A DNA stretch of 64,000 nt from NCBI RefSeq assembly GCF_000585995.1, contig NZ_CP007410.1, positions 3,995,430 through 4,059,429 on the forward strand. Direction: 5' to 3'. Below are positions 42,911 through 51,576 of the stretch, in pieces. Numbering within the stretch: the first letter of the stretch is position 1; each line of letters starts with the position of its first letter. The stretch comes from Pseudomonas brassicacearum (GTDB lineage: Bacteria; Pseudomonadota; Gammaproteobacteria; Pseudomonadales; Pseudomonadaceae). A program made the translations under genes and the position numbers. The notes under the pieces were generated by a model that was not told the DNA's origin, searched no databases, and saw nothing but the letters and a program-made list of their open reading frames with translations.

Positions 42911-43993
42911 CTATCCGGCGAGGCGATGCGAAGTCGTGGCGTAGACGAAACCTGAAAAAAGCCTGCGGGCGGTACGCACCACCGAGGCACGAATGGTCTT
43001 CCCCTCGTCGCCGGTGTAGGACAACACGACATCTATTCCACCGCTTGGGTGCTCGATGCGAACCTGCTGCAGGCGTGGCTTGCGGGTTCCGCTGAGCAAT
43101 TGAGCGGCTACGCTGCCTTCGGTCACACAAGCGGTGGCCAGCCCGATGGAGCCCGTGATCGCCAGAGCGCGATGGCAGCTATGCGGCATGAAGTAGCGCA
43201 CGTGAAGCGTTCCGCCAAACTTCGCCGGCGACACCAGTACCGGCTTGGGGATCACCTTGTCGCTGACGTCACCAAGGCCCATGGCCAGGCCGGCTTTCAG
43301 CCGCAGGGACTCCAGGCGCTGCAGGAAGACTTTATCGGCGTCCAGCTCGGCGGGGCTTTCGTCGCCGCGCTTGCCAAGCTGACTCGCCTCGACGACCAGC
43401 ATCGGCATCGCCATGTCGATGCAAGTCACCGGAATCCCGTCGATCATATCCAGCGGTTGCCCGGTGGGGAAAAGCTTCCCCGTCTTGCTGCCTGCCGCAT
43501 CGAGAAAGGTCAATTGCACCGGAGCGGCGGTGCCTGGCACGCCGTCGATGGCGGTGTCGCCTTCATAGCAGACCTTGCCTCCAGGGGTTTGCACATCGGA
43601 AATGACAAAAGTCCCGGTATTGAGGTTGCGAATACGCACCTGGGTCAGGTCACCGCAGGCCTTGACCAATCCTTGCTCAATGGCGAATGGGCCAACGGCG
43701 CAGAGCATATTGCCGCAGTTGGGCGCGGTATCGACCCGACGCTGGGACACCATGACCTGGACAAAGAGATAATCGACATCCGCCTCGGAATGCAGGGAGG
43801 GGCTGACGATCGCCACTTTGCTGGTCTGCGGACTGCCGCCACCGATGCCGTCGATTTCCAGCTCATGGCCGGAGCCCATCAGGTTGAGCAGCAACTCGTC
43901 ACGTTCGGCGATTGCGGTGGGTAGATCCCAGGCAAGAAATACCGGTCCTTTGGATGTACCACCACGCATTAGCACACAAGGAATTCGTTGCAT
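42911..43993 (-). CDS. PrpF-family isomerase, 4-oxalomesaconate tautomerase (GalD)-like
   Basis: A 360-residue PrpF/GalD-fold isomerase (diaminopimelate-epimerase-like). The N-terminus RIPCVLMRGGTSKGPVFL closely follows the family; further landmarks are EIDGIGGGSPQTSKVAIV, NCGNMLCAVGPFAIEQGLV, YEGDTAIDGVPGTAAPV and PHSCHRALAITGSIGLATAC. GalD tautomerises 4-oxalomesaconate in gallate breakdown, while PrpF isomerises aconitate-type acids. No gallate dioxygenase or hydratase gene adjoins it, and the CitMHS and OprD partners point to an unsaturated tricarboxylate such as trans-aconitate. ATG 43993 is chosen; GTG 43999 is an alternative. Confidence 0.83.
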   Translation of the reverse strand: MQRIPCVLMRGGTSKGPVFLAWDLPTAIAERDELLLNLMGSGHELEIDGIGGGSPQTSKVAIVSPSLHSEADVDYLFVQVMVSQRRVDTAPNCGNMLCAVGPFAIEQGLVKACGDLTQVRIRNLNTGTFVISDVQTPGGKVCYEGDTAIDGVPGTAAPVQLTFLDAAGSKTGKLFPTGQPLDMIDGIPVTCIDMAMPMLVVEASQLGKRGDESPAELDADKVFLQRLESLRLKAGLAMGLGDVSDKVIPKPVLVSPAKFGGTLHVRYFMPHSCHRALAITGSIGLATACVTEGSVAAQLLSGTRKPRLQQVRIEHPSGGIDVVLSYTGDEGKTIRASVVRTARRLFSGFVYATTSHRLAG

Positions 43994-44161
43994 GAACACT
44001 AACTCTTGTTGATCAATCTGGATAATTGATGTTCTAGAAACAAGAGTGGCAGGCTTTCAAAAGTGTTTCCAATGCAAAGATCAGAGAGATTATTGCGTTT
44101 CACGAATTAATTATTTTAGGATAATTGGAGCCACGTAGGGCTCTTTCTGGTGGGAAAAGAC
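43994..44161. promoter_or_regulatory. Divergent promoter with GGATAATTG direct repeats
   Basis: GGATAATTG occurs at 44020-44028 and 44119-44127, one near each of the divergent genes (isomerase and LysR). They are candidate half-sites for the LysR protein; the spacing of 99 bases would need looping or two independent sites. Confidence 0.35.
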
Positions 44162-45052
44162 ATGGAATATGAGCTTCAGGACATTCGATCTTTCGTGAAA
44201 ATCGCTGAACTAGGCAGCTTTCATGAAGCCGCCGATGCGCTGCATCTGTCTCAACCGGCCCTGAGCCGACGGATGAAAAAACTTGAGGAAGGTTTGGGTA
44301 CAGCCTTGCTTGATCGCACAACGCGCAAAGTCAGCTTGACCAGCGTCGGACGGGATTTCTTGCCCAAGGCGAGGCGCTTGCTGGACGATTTCGACGACTC
44401 GATTCTCAATATTCGCGAGTTGGCGGAGCGACAGATCGGCCGGGTGACCTTGGCTTGCATCCCGACTGCAGCCTTCTATTTTTTGCCTTCGGTGATCCGC
44501 TTGTATAACGAGCGCTATCCAAAAATTCGCATTCGCCTGCTCGACCTCAGTGCCAACGAAGGCCTGGAGGCGGTGCTACGAGGCGAAGCCGATTTCGGCA
44601 TCAACATGATGAGCGGCCAGCATCCGGACATCGAATTCGTCCCCCTGGTCAACGAACCCTTCGTATTGGCGTGCCGACGCGACCATGAGTTAGCTGATCG
44701 CAGCGCCGTCACCTGGTCGGAACTCAGTGATTATCGACTGATCGGGGTCGGTCGCCTGAGCGGCAACCGCATGCTCCTCGACCATGCCTTGTCGGGCCTG
44801 AGCTGGCGTCCGCAGTGGTTCTACGAAGTGCAACACTTGTCCACGTCGCTGGGGTTGGTCGAGGCGGGCCTGGGGGTCTCGGCAATGCCCAGCTTGGCAA
44901 TGCCTGCCGGGGACCATCCAACCCTGGTCAGCGTGCCGCTGATCGAACCGGTGGTAAATCGATCGCTGGGCCTGGTCTATCGACGGGGTGCCTCGCTGTC
45001 CCCCGCCGCAGAGAAATTTGTCTCGATTCTGCTTGAGCAGTGGCCGCAGTGA
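44162..45052 (+). CDS. LysR-family regulator of the tricarboxylate locus
   Basis: A 296-residue LysR regulator: MEYELQDIRSFVKIAELGSFHEAADALHLSQPALSRRMKKLEEGLG is a canonical helix-turn-helix start, hence ATG 44162 rather than the GTG four codons upstream. The effector domain follows (GRVTLACIPTAAFYFLPSVI). Divergent from the GalD-like, CitMHS and OprD genes, which it likely activates in response to the imported acid. Confidence 0.88.
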   Translation: MEYELQDIRSFVKIAELGSFHEAADALHLSQPALSRRMKKLEEGLGTALLDRTTRKVSLTSVGRDFLPKARRLLDDFDDSILNIRELAERQIGRVTLACIPTAAFYFLPSVIRLYNERYPKIRIRLLDLSANEGLEAVLRGEADFGINMMSGQHPDIEFVPLVNEPFVLACRRDHELADRSAVTWSELSDYRLIGVGRLSGNRMLLDHALSGLSWRPQWFYEVQHLSTSLGLVEAGLGVSAMPSLAMPAGDHPTLVSVPLIEPVVNRSLGLVYRRGASLSPAAEKFVSILLEQWPQ

Positions 45053-45384
45053 GGCTTATTTAAAAGCTGCGCTGAACAGCGCAAACCGCTTCTATCGACC
45101 AGAAAAACCCCGGATTTCAAGGCGACTTCCGTTGCTTGATCCGGGATGCCTTCCTCATAGCATTTACCCTCTTCAGCCGGCCAAAACGCCAACATATTGG
45201 CGACTATTTTGACGAAACAACAAAAGTTAGAAATAGTGCCATTTTTCCGACAAAAGGCATCAATACGCCATTGCTGGGGGTCTGAACGAAGGCTCATCAT
45301 CCGCCTGTCATTGCTACTCGTTTGGGCCCATCAGGGCTAACGCAGGACGCATCAATCGCATCGCTTCGATGGGAGCAACACAGG
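45053..45384. other. Intergenic region with two hairpins
   Basis: This 332-base region has a hairpin at 45109-45145 (CCCGGAT pairs with ATCCGGG, plus CAAG with CTTG) and a short one at 45187-45202 (CGCCAA-CATA-TTGGCG, followed by a T-containing tract). The first probably ends the LysR transcript. No gene seen. Confidence 0.5.
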
Positions 45385-45630
45385 ATGATGACCGTATACT
45401 TTGTGGTTATGGCGATTTGCAGTGGCAACGAAGGCTGTGTGGAAGAACGCAAGCCTGGACCTACCTATGCCACCAAAGAAATATGCATGGAAACGACCAG
45501 GGACATGGCGCCGCGCAAAGGCGTGAAATTCAAATGTCGCCGTGAGCGGTTGCTGGTGGTGCCCAATGAAATGCCCCACGCAGCCGGTCTCGAAAGCGTC
45601 GTCTCAACCGGCGCCAAAGGACAGCCCTAG
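45385..45630 (+). CDS. Small cysteine-containing protein, unknown function
   Basis: An 81-residue frame starting at ATG 45385 with ACAGG just upstream. Four cysteines ([26 protein letters not shown]) are spaced as in small folded proteins, and the composition is protein-like. No signal peptide of normal length; the start [11 protein letters not shown] is mildly hydrophobic. I do not recognise the family. The reverse-strand frame is a shadow. Confidence 0.5.
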   Translation: MMTVYFVVMAICSGNEGCVEERKPGPTYATKEICMETTRDMAPRKGVKFKCRRERLLVVPNEMPHAAGLESVVSTGAKGQP

Positions 45631-45761
45631 GCCGTGCCAATTTGCGCGGGGAACGCTGGACAGATCGCCCCGTTACAGACGCTCAGACACTGCAAAAGAA
45701 GATGCACACAAAGCGTGAATCTGAACTACGGTACGCTCTTCAATCGTATCCGGAGATCAGC

Positions 45762-46541
45762 ATGCTGAACGCTATAGCGCAAGATCACGTGGCACTCGTC
45801 AGTGGCGTTGGAAGTGAGATCGGAATAGGCATGGCCATCGCCCGCAGGCTTGGCGCAGCCGGCGCCAAATTGATCGTCACGGCGAGTAGCGCCCGCATCC
45901 TTGATCGAGTCGAAGACCTGCGCGCCGAAGGGTTCGAAGTCGAAGGGCGGGCCATCGACCTCACCGATGAAAATCAGGTGCGTGAGTTTTGTCTTTGGGC
46001 GGAATCCCTTTGGGGGCATGTCGACATACTGGTGAACAACGCGGGCATGGCCATGCAAGGAAGCCCGGAGACTTTTTCGGAATTGGCGAGCATGGATCTG
46101 CAGACGTGGAACCTTTCGCTGGCTCGAAACCTGACAACAGCCTTTCTTCTTACACGAGCTGTCCTGCCGGGAATGCAGGCGCGCCGTTACGGGCGCATTA
46201 TCAATATCAGCTCCACGACTGGCACGCGATGCAGCAATCGCGGCGAAACGGCTTACAGCGCCGCGAAGGCTGCAATGGTCGGGATGAGCATGGGCCTGAC
46301 GCTTGAAGTGGCCCAGCAGGGAATCACTGTGAACAGCGTCGCTCCCGGCTGGATCGCTACAGGATCGAGCACCCCCGAAGAAGCCCAGGCCGCACGGTAC
46401 ACACCGATGGGCCGGGCCGGACGTCCCGATGAAGTGGCCGCACTGGTTGCTTTCCTCGCGTCTCCAGACGCGAGCTACATCACCGGCGAAGTCATCGTGG
46501 TGGATGGCGGCAACTGTCTGGTCGAGAACAAGGCCGTTTAA
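45762..46541 (+). CDS. Short-chain dehydrogenase/reductase (SDR)
   Basis: A 259-residue classical SDR. ATG 45762 (GGAG eight bases upstream) is preferred over a far upstream start. The cofactor loop reads [17 protein letters not shown], a variant of TGxxxGIG; NNAGMAM follows at about 88; catalytic Ser in NISSTTG and Tyr/Lys in YSAAKAAM. C-terminal [14 protein letters not shown]. It oxidises or reduces an alcohol/ketone with NAD(P). It converges on the APC permease gene; no clear pathway partner. Confidence 0.88.
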   Translation: MLNAIAQDHVALVSGVGSEIGIGMAIARRLGAAGAKLIVTASSARILDRVEDLRAEGFEVEGRAIDLTDENQVREFCLWAESLWGHVDILVNNAGMAMQGSPETFSELASMDLQTWNLSLARNLTTAFLLTRAVLPGMQARRYGRIINISSTTGTRCSNRGETAYSAAKAAMVGMSMGLTLEVAQQGITVNSVAPGWIATGSSTPEEAQAARYTPMGRAGRPDEVAALVAFLASPDASYITGEVIVVDGGNCLVENKAV

Positions 46542-46569
46542 CCCAACCCTGCCGCCATGGCCTGAGGCC

Positions 46570-48018
46570 TCAGAGCTTGTGGCTACCCAGTGCCCGGTAG
46601 CGCTCCGGCGCTGCCTTGCGCAGTCGCGCCGCCAGGCACACCCCCACCAGCAGGGCCGCGGGGATGATGGCGCAGAGGGCATAGGACAGAACCTTGCTGG
46701 CCCCGGTGAGCACATCGAAATGAACCACTGCCAGGATCAACACCGCCAGTAGCGCCAGGCAGGATACGCCCGGCAGGATCCGTCCGCGCCAGAGACCGAT
46801 CTTGAGTTCAGGATGACGCCGGAAGTAGGCCCATACGGCCGCCGAGGTCAGCGCCATCAACAAAATCACACAGAGGGTGGCCAGGTTCGAGAACCAGGCA
46901 AACAGCTGCAGGATCGGATCGGCATCCATGGCGGCAAAAATCAGCACGACCACGGCAGAGATCAGGCTCTGCAACACCGACCCCATATGGGGACTCTGGT
47001 GGACCCGATGGGTCGTACCCAACCGGCTCGGCAACAAACCGTCACGCCCGATGGCGTAGAAGTAACGGGCCGCTGCGTTATGAAAGGCCAGCAGCCCGGC
47101 ATAGATACTGACCATGAACAGCACTCGGATAATCTGGGTCAGATACGGGCCGACAAAATGGTCGGACATGCCATAAATAAACGTCGTTGGGTCTTGCAAG
47201 GCCTGCAGCGTGGCGACGATTTTGTCCGCCCCTATGCCGACGACCATTGACCAGACCGACAGCGCGTAGAAACCACCGATCAGCAATACCGAGCAGTAGG
47301 TGGCAATCGGGATGGTCCGTTGCGGGTTCTTGGCCTCTTCGCCGTAGATAGTCGTGGCCTCGAAGCCGATAAAGGCGGCGAAACAGAACAGCACGCCGAT
47401 TGAAGGCGTACCGCTGAACACATGGCGACTGCTGAACGAATCCAGGTTGATACCGCTGTCGCCACCGGTTTTGAGAATGGCGAAATCCAGGGTCAAGATG
47501 GCCAGGTATTCGGCAATCACCACAATCGAGAGCACCCGGGCAGACAGATCGATCTTGCGATAGCCGAGGATCGCGATACTGGCCATCGCCATCAGCGAGT
47601 AAGACCACCACGCCAGCTCCAGCCCAAACACGCTGGCCATCGTGCTACTCACCACGCCCCCGAACATACCGTAGAGTCCGATCTGGAGAATGTTGTAGGC
47701 GAACATCGCCAGCACCCCGGCGGCACCGCCAGCCAAACCACCCAAGCCGCGAGATGAGAAGGCATAAAAACCACCGGCATTGGTCACATGACGGGCCATG
47801 GTGGTATAGCCCACCGAGAAGGCCAACAACACCAGCAGCGTCAATATCAGCAGGGCCGGCGTGCCCGCACCGTTACCCAGCATGATGCCAATGGGAAAAC
47901 CACCGGCGATGACGCTCAAAGGACTGGCGGCCGAAACCACGAAGAAGATGATGAAGCCGACACCCAAGGCACCGCGCTTCAACCCAGTCGAACTGTTGAT
48001 CGGAACAGATACAGTCAT
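46570..48018 (-). CDS. APC-superfamily amino-acid/amine permease
   Basis: A 482-residue transporter with about 12 to 13 membrane helices. The start GALGVGFIIFFVVSAASPLSVIAGGFPIGI matches the APC N-terminal helix with the unwound Gly-rich segment; AFIGFEATTIYGEEAKNPQRTIPIAT near 220 is another family signature. It would import an amino acid or amine. The gene lies downstream of the IclR gene and near an aminotransferase and aldehyde dehydrogenase, suggesting uptake of their substrate. Confidence 0.87.
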   Translation of the reverse strand: MTVSVPINSSTGLKRGALGVGFIIFFVVSAASPLSVIAGGFPIGIMLGNGAGTPALLILTLLVLLAFSVGYTTMARHVTNAGGFYAFSSRGLGGLAGGAAGVLAMFAYNILQIGLYGMFGGVVSSTMASVFGLELAWWSYSLMAMASIAILGYRKIDLSARVLSIVVIAEYLAILTLDFAILKTGGDSGINLDSFSSRHVFSGTPSIGVLFCFAAFIGFEATTIYGEEAKNPQRTIPIATYCSVLLIGGFYALSVWSMVVGIGADKIVATLQALQDPTTFIYGMSDHFVGPYLTQIIRVLFMVSIYAGLLAFHNAAARYFYAIGRDGLLPSRLGTTHRVHQSPHMGSVLQSLISAVVVLIFAAMDADPILQLFAWFSNLATLCVILLMALTSAAVWAYFRRHPELKIGLWRGRILPGVSCLALLAVLILAVVHFDVLTGASKVLSYALCAIIPAALLVGVCLAARLRKAAPERYRALGSHKL

Positions 48019-48191
48019 TTTTTCTTGACCTTATTGTATGAGGCAGTCGCTGTAGGATCGGTGCAGTCAGCCGCTCACCATCACCGAATAGCTTGTCGCT
48101 CTTGTGCATGCTGGACCTGATCCTATGCCTCCCCGTGAACGCCCCGATATCCCAAATCGGTATCTCGTTCCAAACAGGCCAAGGCAACGAC

Positions 48192-48920
48192 TCACTGCTG
48201 GGCGATACGCGCCGTCAGTTTCGCCGCCGCGCCAGTCACCAGCTCACACAGGTAGCTCTGCTGAAACGCACGGAACCGCTCGCTGTTCCCAACCAGGGTC
48301 ATGCTTGCGAGGATTCGCTGCTTTTCGTCGAAGATCGGCGCCGCGACGCCACTGCGTCCCGGGTGCAGCTCGTTTTCGCTGATGCAGTAGCCCTGCTTGC
48401 GGATGGCGAGCAGGCTCTTGCTGAACGGCTTCCAGTCCAGCAATCGAGACTGGTTCGCGTGAGCGTCGTAGAGGCGTCGGATCTGGCGCGGCAGCAGATA
48501 AGCCAATACGACCCGAGAGGTCGCGCTGTGGAAAAGATCGATCGACCGCCCTCGGTCACCACCGACAGGGCCGGCATCCGAGCCACGCCGAATCAGCACG
48601 TTGACCACTGAGTCGCCATGCCACTCGCTGACCAGTGCATCCAGGCCGGTGTCGGCGACCAGTTTGTCGACCAGGTCCCGGCTGCATGCCAACAACGGAT
48701 CGTAGTGGGTCATCTGATGCTCCAGCGCGACGATTCGCGGGCCGAGTGCGTAGCCGCGCGGCAATCGCTTCAACAAGCCCGCGTCACCGAGTTCGCGCAG
48801 ATAGCGGTAGGCCGTGGCGGGCGCGTAGCCGAGCTCCCGGCAAATGATGTCCACATCGATGACCGGTTGTTCCGGACGAAACAGGTCGAAGACCATGAGC
48901 AGGCGGCGAAGACTATTCAT
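48192..48920 (-). CDS. IclR-family transcriptional regulator
   Basis: A 242-residue regulator with an N-terminal winged helix (MNSLRRLLMVFDLFRPEQPVIDVDIICRELGYAPATAYRYLRELGDAGLL) and an IclR effector domain (SATSRVVLAYLLPRQIRRLYD; ENELHPGRSGVAAPIFD). It lies upstream of the APC permease in the same direction with a 173-base gap, so it may regulate that gene and its neighbours. Confidence 0.86.
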   Translation of the reverse strand: MNSLRRLLMVFDLFRPEQPVIDVDIICRELGYAPATAYRYLRELGDAGLLKRLPRGYALGPRIVALEHQMTHYDPLLACSRDLVDKLVADTGLDALVSEWHGDSVVNVLIRRGSDAGPVGGDRGRSIDLFHSATSRVVLAYLLPRQIRRLYDAHANQSRLLDWKPFSKSLLAIRKQGYCISENELHPGRSGVAAPIFDEKQRILASMTLVGNSERFRAFQQSYLCELVTGAAAKLTARIAQQ

Positions 48921-48980
48921 CTTTTTCTACATCCTTGTGGCGTCAACGGCCGCCCGACACTGAGTGCAGCGGGCTGATGT

Positions 48981-49943
48981 TCAGGCATGGGCGCAACCGG
49001 GGATGGCTGCGCGCGTGGTATGGGATGGCAACTCGGCGAACAGCTCCTGGTACTCCGCCGCGAAATGGCTGAGGTGATAGAAGCCCCACTGGGCAGCGGC
49101 ATCGCCAATCGAAAGATGCGACGCGGGGGTAGATATCAAGATTCGGCGCACACCGTTGAGCCTCACGGAGCGCAAGTAGTTCAGCGGCGTCGTCTCGGCA
49201 ACCGAGCGGAAGCTGTTCTGCACGGTACGCCGGCTCACCTGGAGTCGCTGGCACAGCTCGTTCACGCTGGGCACGGTGATCATCTCTGCGGTCGCCAGAC
49301 GGTGGCATTTCTCGACAATGAAGCTGCGCGTGGAGCTTGCGATGCGCTGCTGCTTATTGCAGGCCGGATCGGTCATGAGTTGCAGCAACTCACCGAGCAT
49401 GGCCTGCTCCAACGCCGGATCATCCGCGCTGTCGAGCTCTTCGTGCGCCAGGGCCTGGGAGAACACCGCCAGCAATCGGCGGCGAGCATGGGCGAAGCGC
49501 TGACTGGAAACCCTGATCACCGGTTGACGCAACAACTGGCTGATTTCCTTGGCCGACGTCGTTTGCGCCAACGCCTGCTCGAACCATTCACGTTCGAACG
49601 TGATGGACAGTAGCTCCATGCCCATCGGCATATGGAACATGAACTCCTCGCCACCATGGAGAAAGAACAGGCTGCTGTCGTCCACTTCCCGCCCCTGCAT
49701 CCGCGTCGAACCCGGGACGGTGACCGGCACCGCGAAGCACATCCTGCCCCGGGGGGCCACGCCGTGCTGCACGACACGCTGGTTAATCTGCTCGCGAAAA
49801 ACGTGGCATCGCGCAGTGGTCAACTGCATGAGCGAACTCTCGGCCAAACCGGCGGTTAACTGGTTGTAGTCCTGGTTCCACTCCTGGATGGTGGCGGCAT
49901 GGACATGAATGTCTCGAAAATGGCTTATGCTCTGATTTCTCAT
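48981..49943 (-). CDS. AraC-family regulator (EutR-like)
   Basis: A 320-residue AraC regulator; ATG 49943 is preferred over the TTG upstream. N-terminal sensor half (NQDYNQLTAGLAESSLMQLTTARCHVFREQINQRVVQHG) resembles EutR-type proteins, followed by the DNA-binding pair (PSVNELCQRLQVSRRTVQNSFRSVAETTPLNYLRSVRLNGVRR and LSIGDAAAQWGFYHLSHFAAEYQELFAELPS). Divergent from the aminotransferase operon, which it probably activates in response to an amine substrate. Confidence 0.85.
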   Translation of the reverse strand: MRNQSISHFRDIHVHAATIQEWNQDYNQLTAGLAESSLMQLTTARCHVFREQINQRVVQHGVAPRGRMCFAVPVTVPGSTRMQGREVDDSSLFFLHGGEEFMFHMPMGMELLSITFEREWFEQALAQTTSAKEISQLLRQPVIRVSSQRFAHARRRLLAVFSQALAHEELDSADDPALEQAMLGELLQLMTDPACNKQQRIASSTRSFIVEKCHRLATAEMITVPSVNELCQRLQVSRRTVQNSFRSVAETTPLNYLRSVRLNGVRRILISTPASHLSIGDAAAQWGFYHLSHFAAEYQELFAELPSHTTRAAIPGCAHA

Positions 49944-50158
49944 AATGCGCGAAAGCCTCTGCAAATATTATTGTTTTTAGGTCGCTTTCCCGTGTGATAT
50001 TCGCACATAGATAAAATATTGCACAATTCTCTGACGAACAGTCAATCCACTGGAGCTCGCGTTCGGGGCGGTCCACCCATGTGCCGATTCGGGCTACCGG
50101 CCAGGAGCACGCCACGAGGATGATCGGCACACTGAAACCGACATTCTGAGAGGCCGTC

Positions 50159-51535
50159 ATGAGCGAAACCAAACTTGAATCCCTGCACTTCGCGGATGCC
50201 CCGCGGATTACCTCCGGCACCGTGCCTGGTCCCAAGACCCGCGAGGCCCTGGCGTTGTCGGAGCGCACCGAGTCGATGGCGCGCGGCGGCGGACGCATGC
50301 CCGTGGCCATGGACCGTGCGTTTGGCGCGACCTTCAAGGACCCGGACGGCAACACCTACATTGACCTGTCCGCAGGCGTGGGTGTCAGCAGCGTAGGCCG
50401 CTGCCACCCGAAGGTGGTGCAGGCCATCCGCGAACAGTCCGAGGTGCTGATGCATGCCTTGGAAGTCAATAGCACCCGGCGCACCGAACTGGCAGCCAAG
50501 CTCTCCGAGATCGCACCCGACGGTTTGCGTGGCGACTGCATCACGTTCTTCACGCAAAGCGGCAGCGATGCGCTGGAGGCCGCCATCAAGTTTGCCAAGC
50601 GCATCACCGGGCGGCACCAGATCATCGCCTTCCACGGTGGCTACCACGGCGTGTGGAACGCTTCGGGTTCCCTGACCACAGGCACGGCCTACCGCAAGGG
50701 CTATGGCGCCCAAATGGGCGGCGTCATTCACGCCCCCTACCCTTATGCCTACCGTTTTCCCTTTGACACCACTCACAAAAGCGCCGAGCAGATCGCCGGC
50801 GAATACGTGGACTACCTGCTGAACACGCCCTACACCGCTGCCGATGACGTGGCCGCCGTGATCGTGGAACCGGTGCAGGGCGAAGGCGGCTACGTGCCCC
50901 CTTCGGCAGAGTTCCTGCAACTGTTGCGCAAGGCCTGCGACCGCAGCGGCACGCTGTTGATCGTTGATGAAGTGCAGTCCGGCGCAGGGCGCACCGGCAA
51001 GATGTGGGCAGTCGAGCACTCCGGCGTCAAGCCCGACATGCTCACCTTCGGCAAGGGCATCGGCAGCGACCTGCCGATGGCCGGCCTGATCATGCGTTCG
51101 GACCTGGCGGCCGCGATTCCTGACGGCTCGATGCCCAATACCTTCGCCGCCAACTCGTTGTCCGCGGCAGTGGCGCTGACCAACATCAGCATCCTGCAAG
51201 ACCCGGAGCTCGATCTGCTCAACCGTGCCCACGCGCTGGGGCTGGAGGCGCAGGAACGCATCCGCGGATTCCACAGCCCGTTGGTGGGTGAAGTACGCGG
51301 CCGCGGCCTGATGATCGGTATCGAGCTGGTGGAAGACCCGGTCACCAAGGCCCCCCTGGAACCCCAGAAGATCGGCCAGCTCATGGGCTACCTGTTGAAC
51401 CACGGTGTGCTGATGATTCCCTGCGGTCGCTACAGCAATGTGATGCGGGTCATGCCCTCGCTGACGATCTCACGCTCGCTGTTCTTCAAGGCCCTGGACA
51501 TCTTTGGCGACGCCTTGGCTTCCCTCAAGGCATGA
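50159..51535 (+). CDS. Class III PLP aminotransferase
   Basis: A 458-residue fold-type I aminotransferase of the GabT/omega-transaminase group. Visible: TQSGSDALEAAIKFAKRITGR (cofactor phosphate region), FHGGYHG, VEPVQGEGGYVPP, DEVQSGAGRTGKMWA (Asp binding the pyridine nitrogen) and FGKGIGSDLPMAG with the Schiff-base lysine. It moves an amino group from an amine or amino acid to a 2-oxo acid, yielding an aldehyde or oxo acid for the dehydrogenase gene that follows at once. Start ATG 50159. First gene of an operon with ALDH and cytochrome b561. Confidence 0.88.
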   Translation: MSETKLESLHFADAPRITSGTVPGPKTREALALSERTESMARGGGRMPVAMDRAFGATFKDPDGNTYIDLSAGVGVSSVGRCHPKVVQAIREQSEVLMHALEVNSTRRTELAAKLSEIAPDGLRGDCITFFTQSGSDALEAAIKFAKRITGRHQIIAFHGGYHGVWNASGSLTTGTAYRKGYGAQMGGVIHAPYPYAYRFPFDTTHKSAEQIAGEYVDYLLNTPYTAADDVAAVIVEPVQGEGGYVPPSAEFLQLLRKACDRSGTLLIVDEVQSGAGRTGKMWAVEHSGVKPDMLTFGKGIGSDLPMAGLIMRSDLAAAIPDGSMPNTFAANSLSAAVALTNISILQDPELDLLNRAHALGLEAQERIRGFHSPLVGEVRGRGLMIGIELVEDPVTKAPLEPQKIGQLMGYLLNHGVLMIPCGRYSNVMRVMPSLTISRSLFFKALDIFGDALASLKA

Positions 51536-51576
51536 GGCGAGCAGCCCCGACCCTTCCCTATCACACAGGCTCCCAT

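Noticed and set aside
50003..50025. Repeated GCACA near the AraC/aminotransferase gap
   Set aside because: Spacing of 18 bases and surrounding mismatch do not match a convincing AraC half-site pair.
50042..51403. 453-codon frame antisense to the aminotransferase
   Set aside because: Shadow of the PLP enzyme; no domain, starts and ends without regulatory context.
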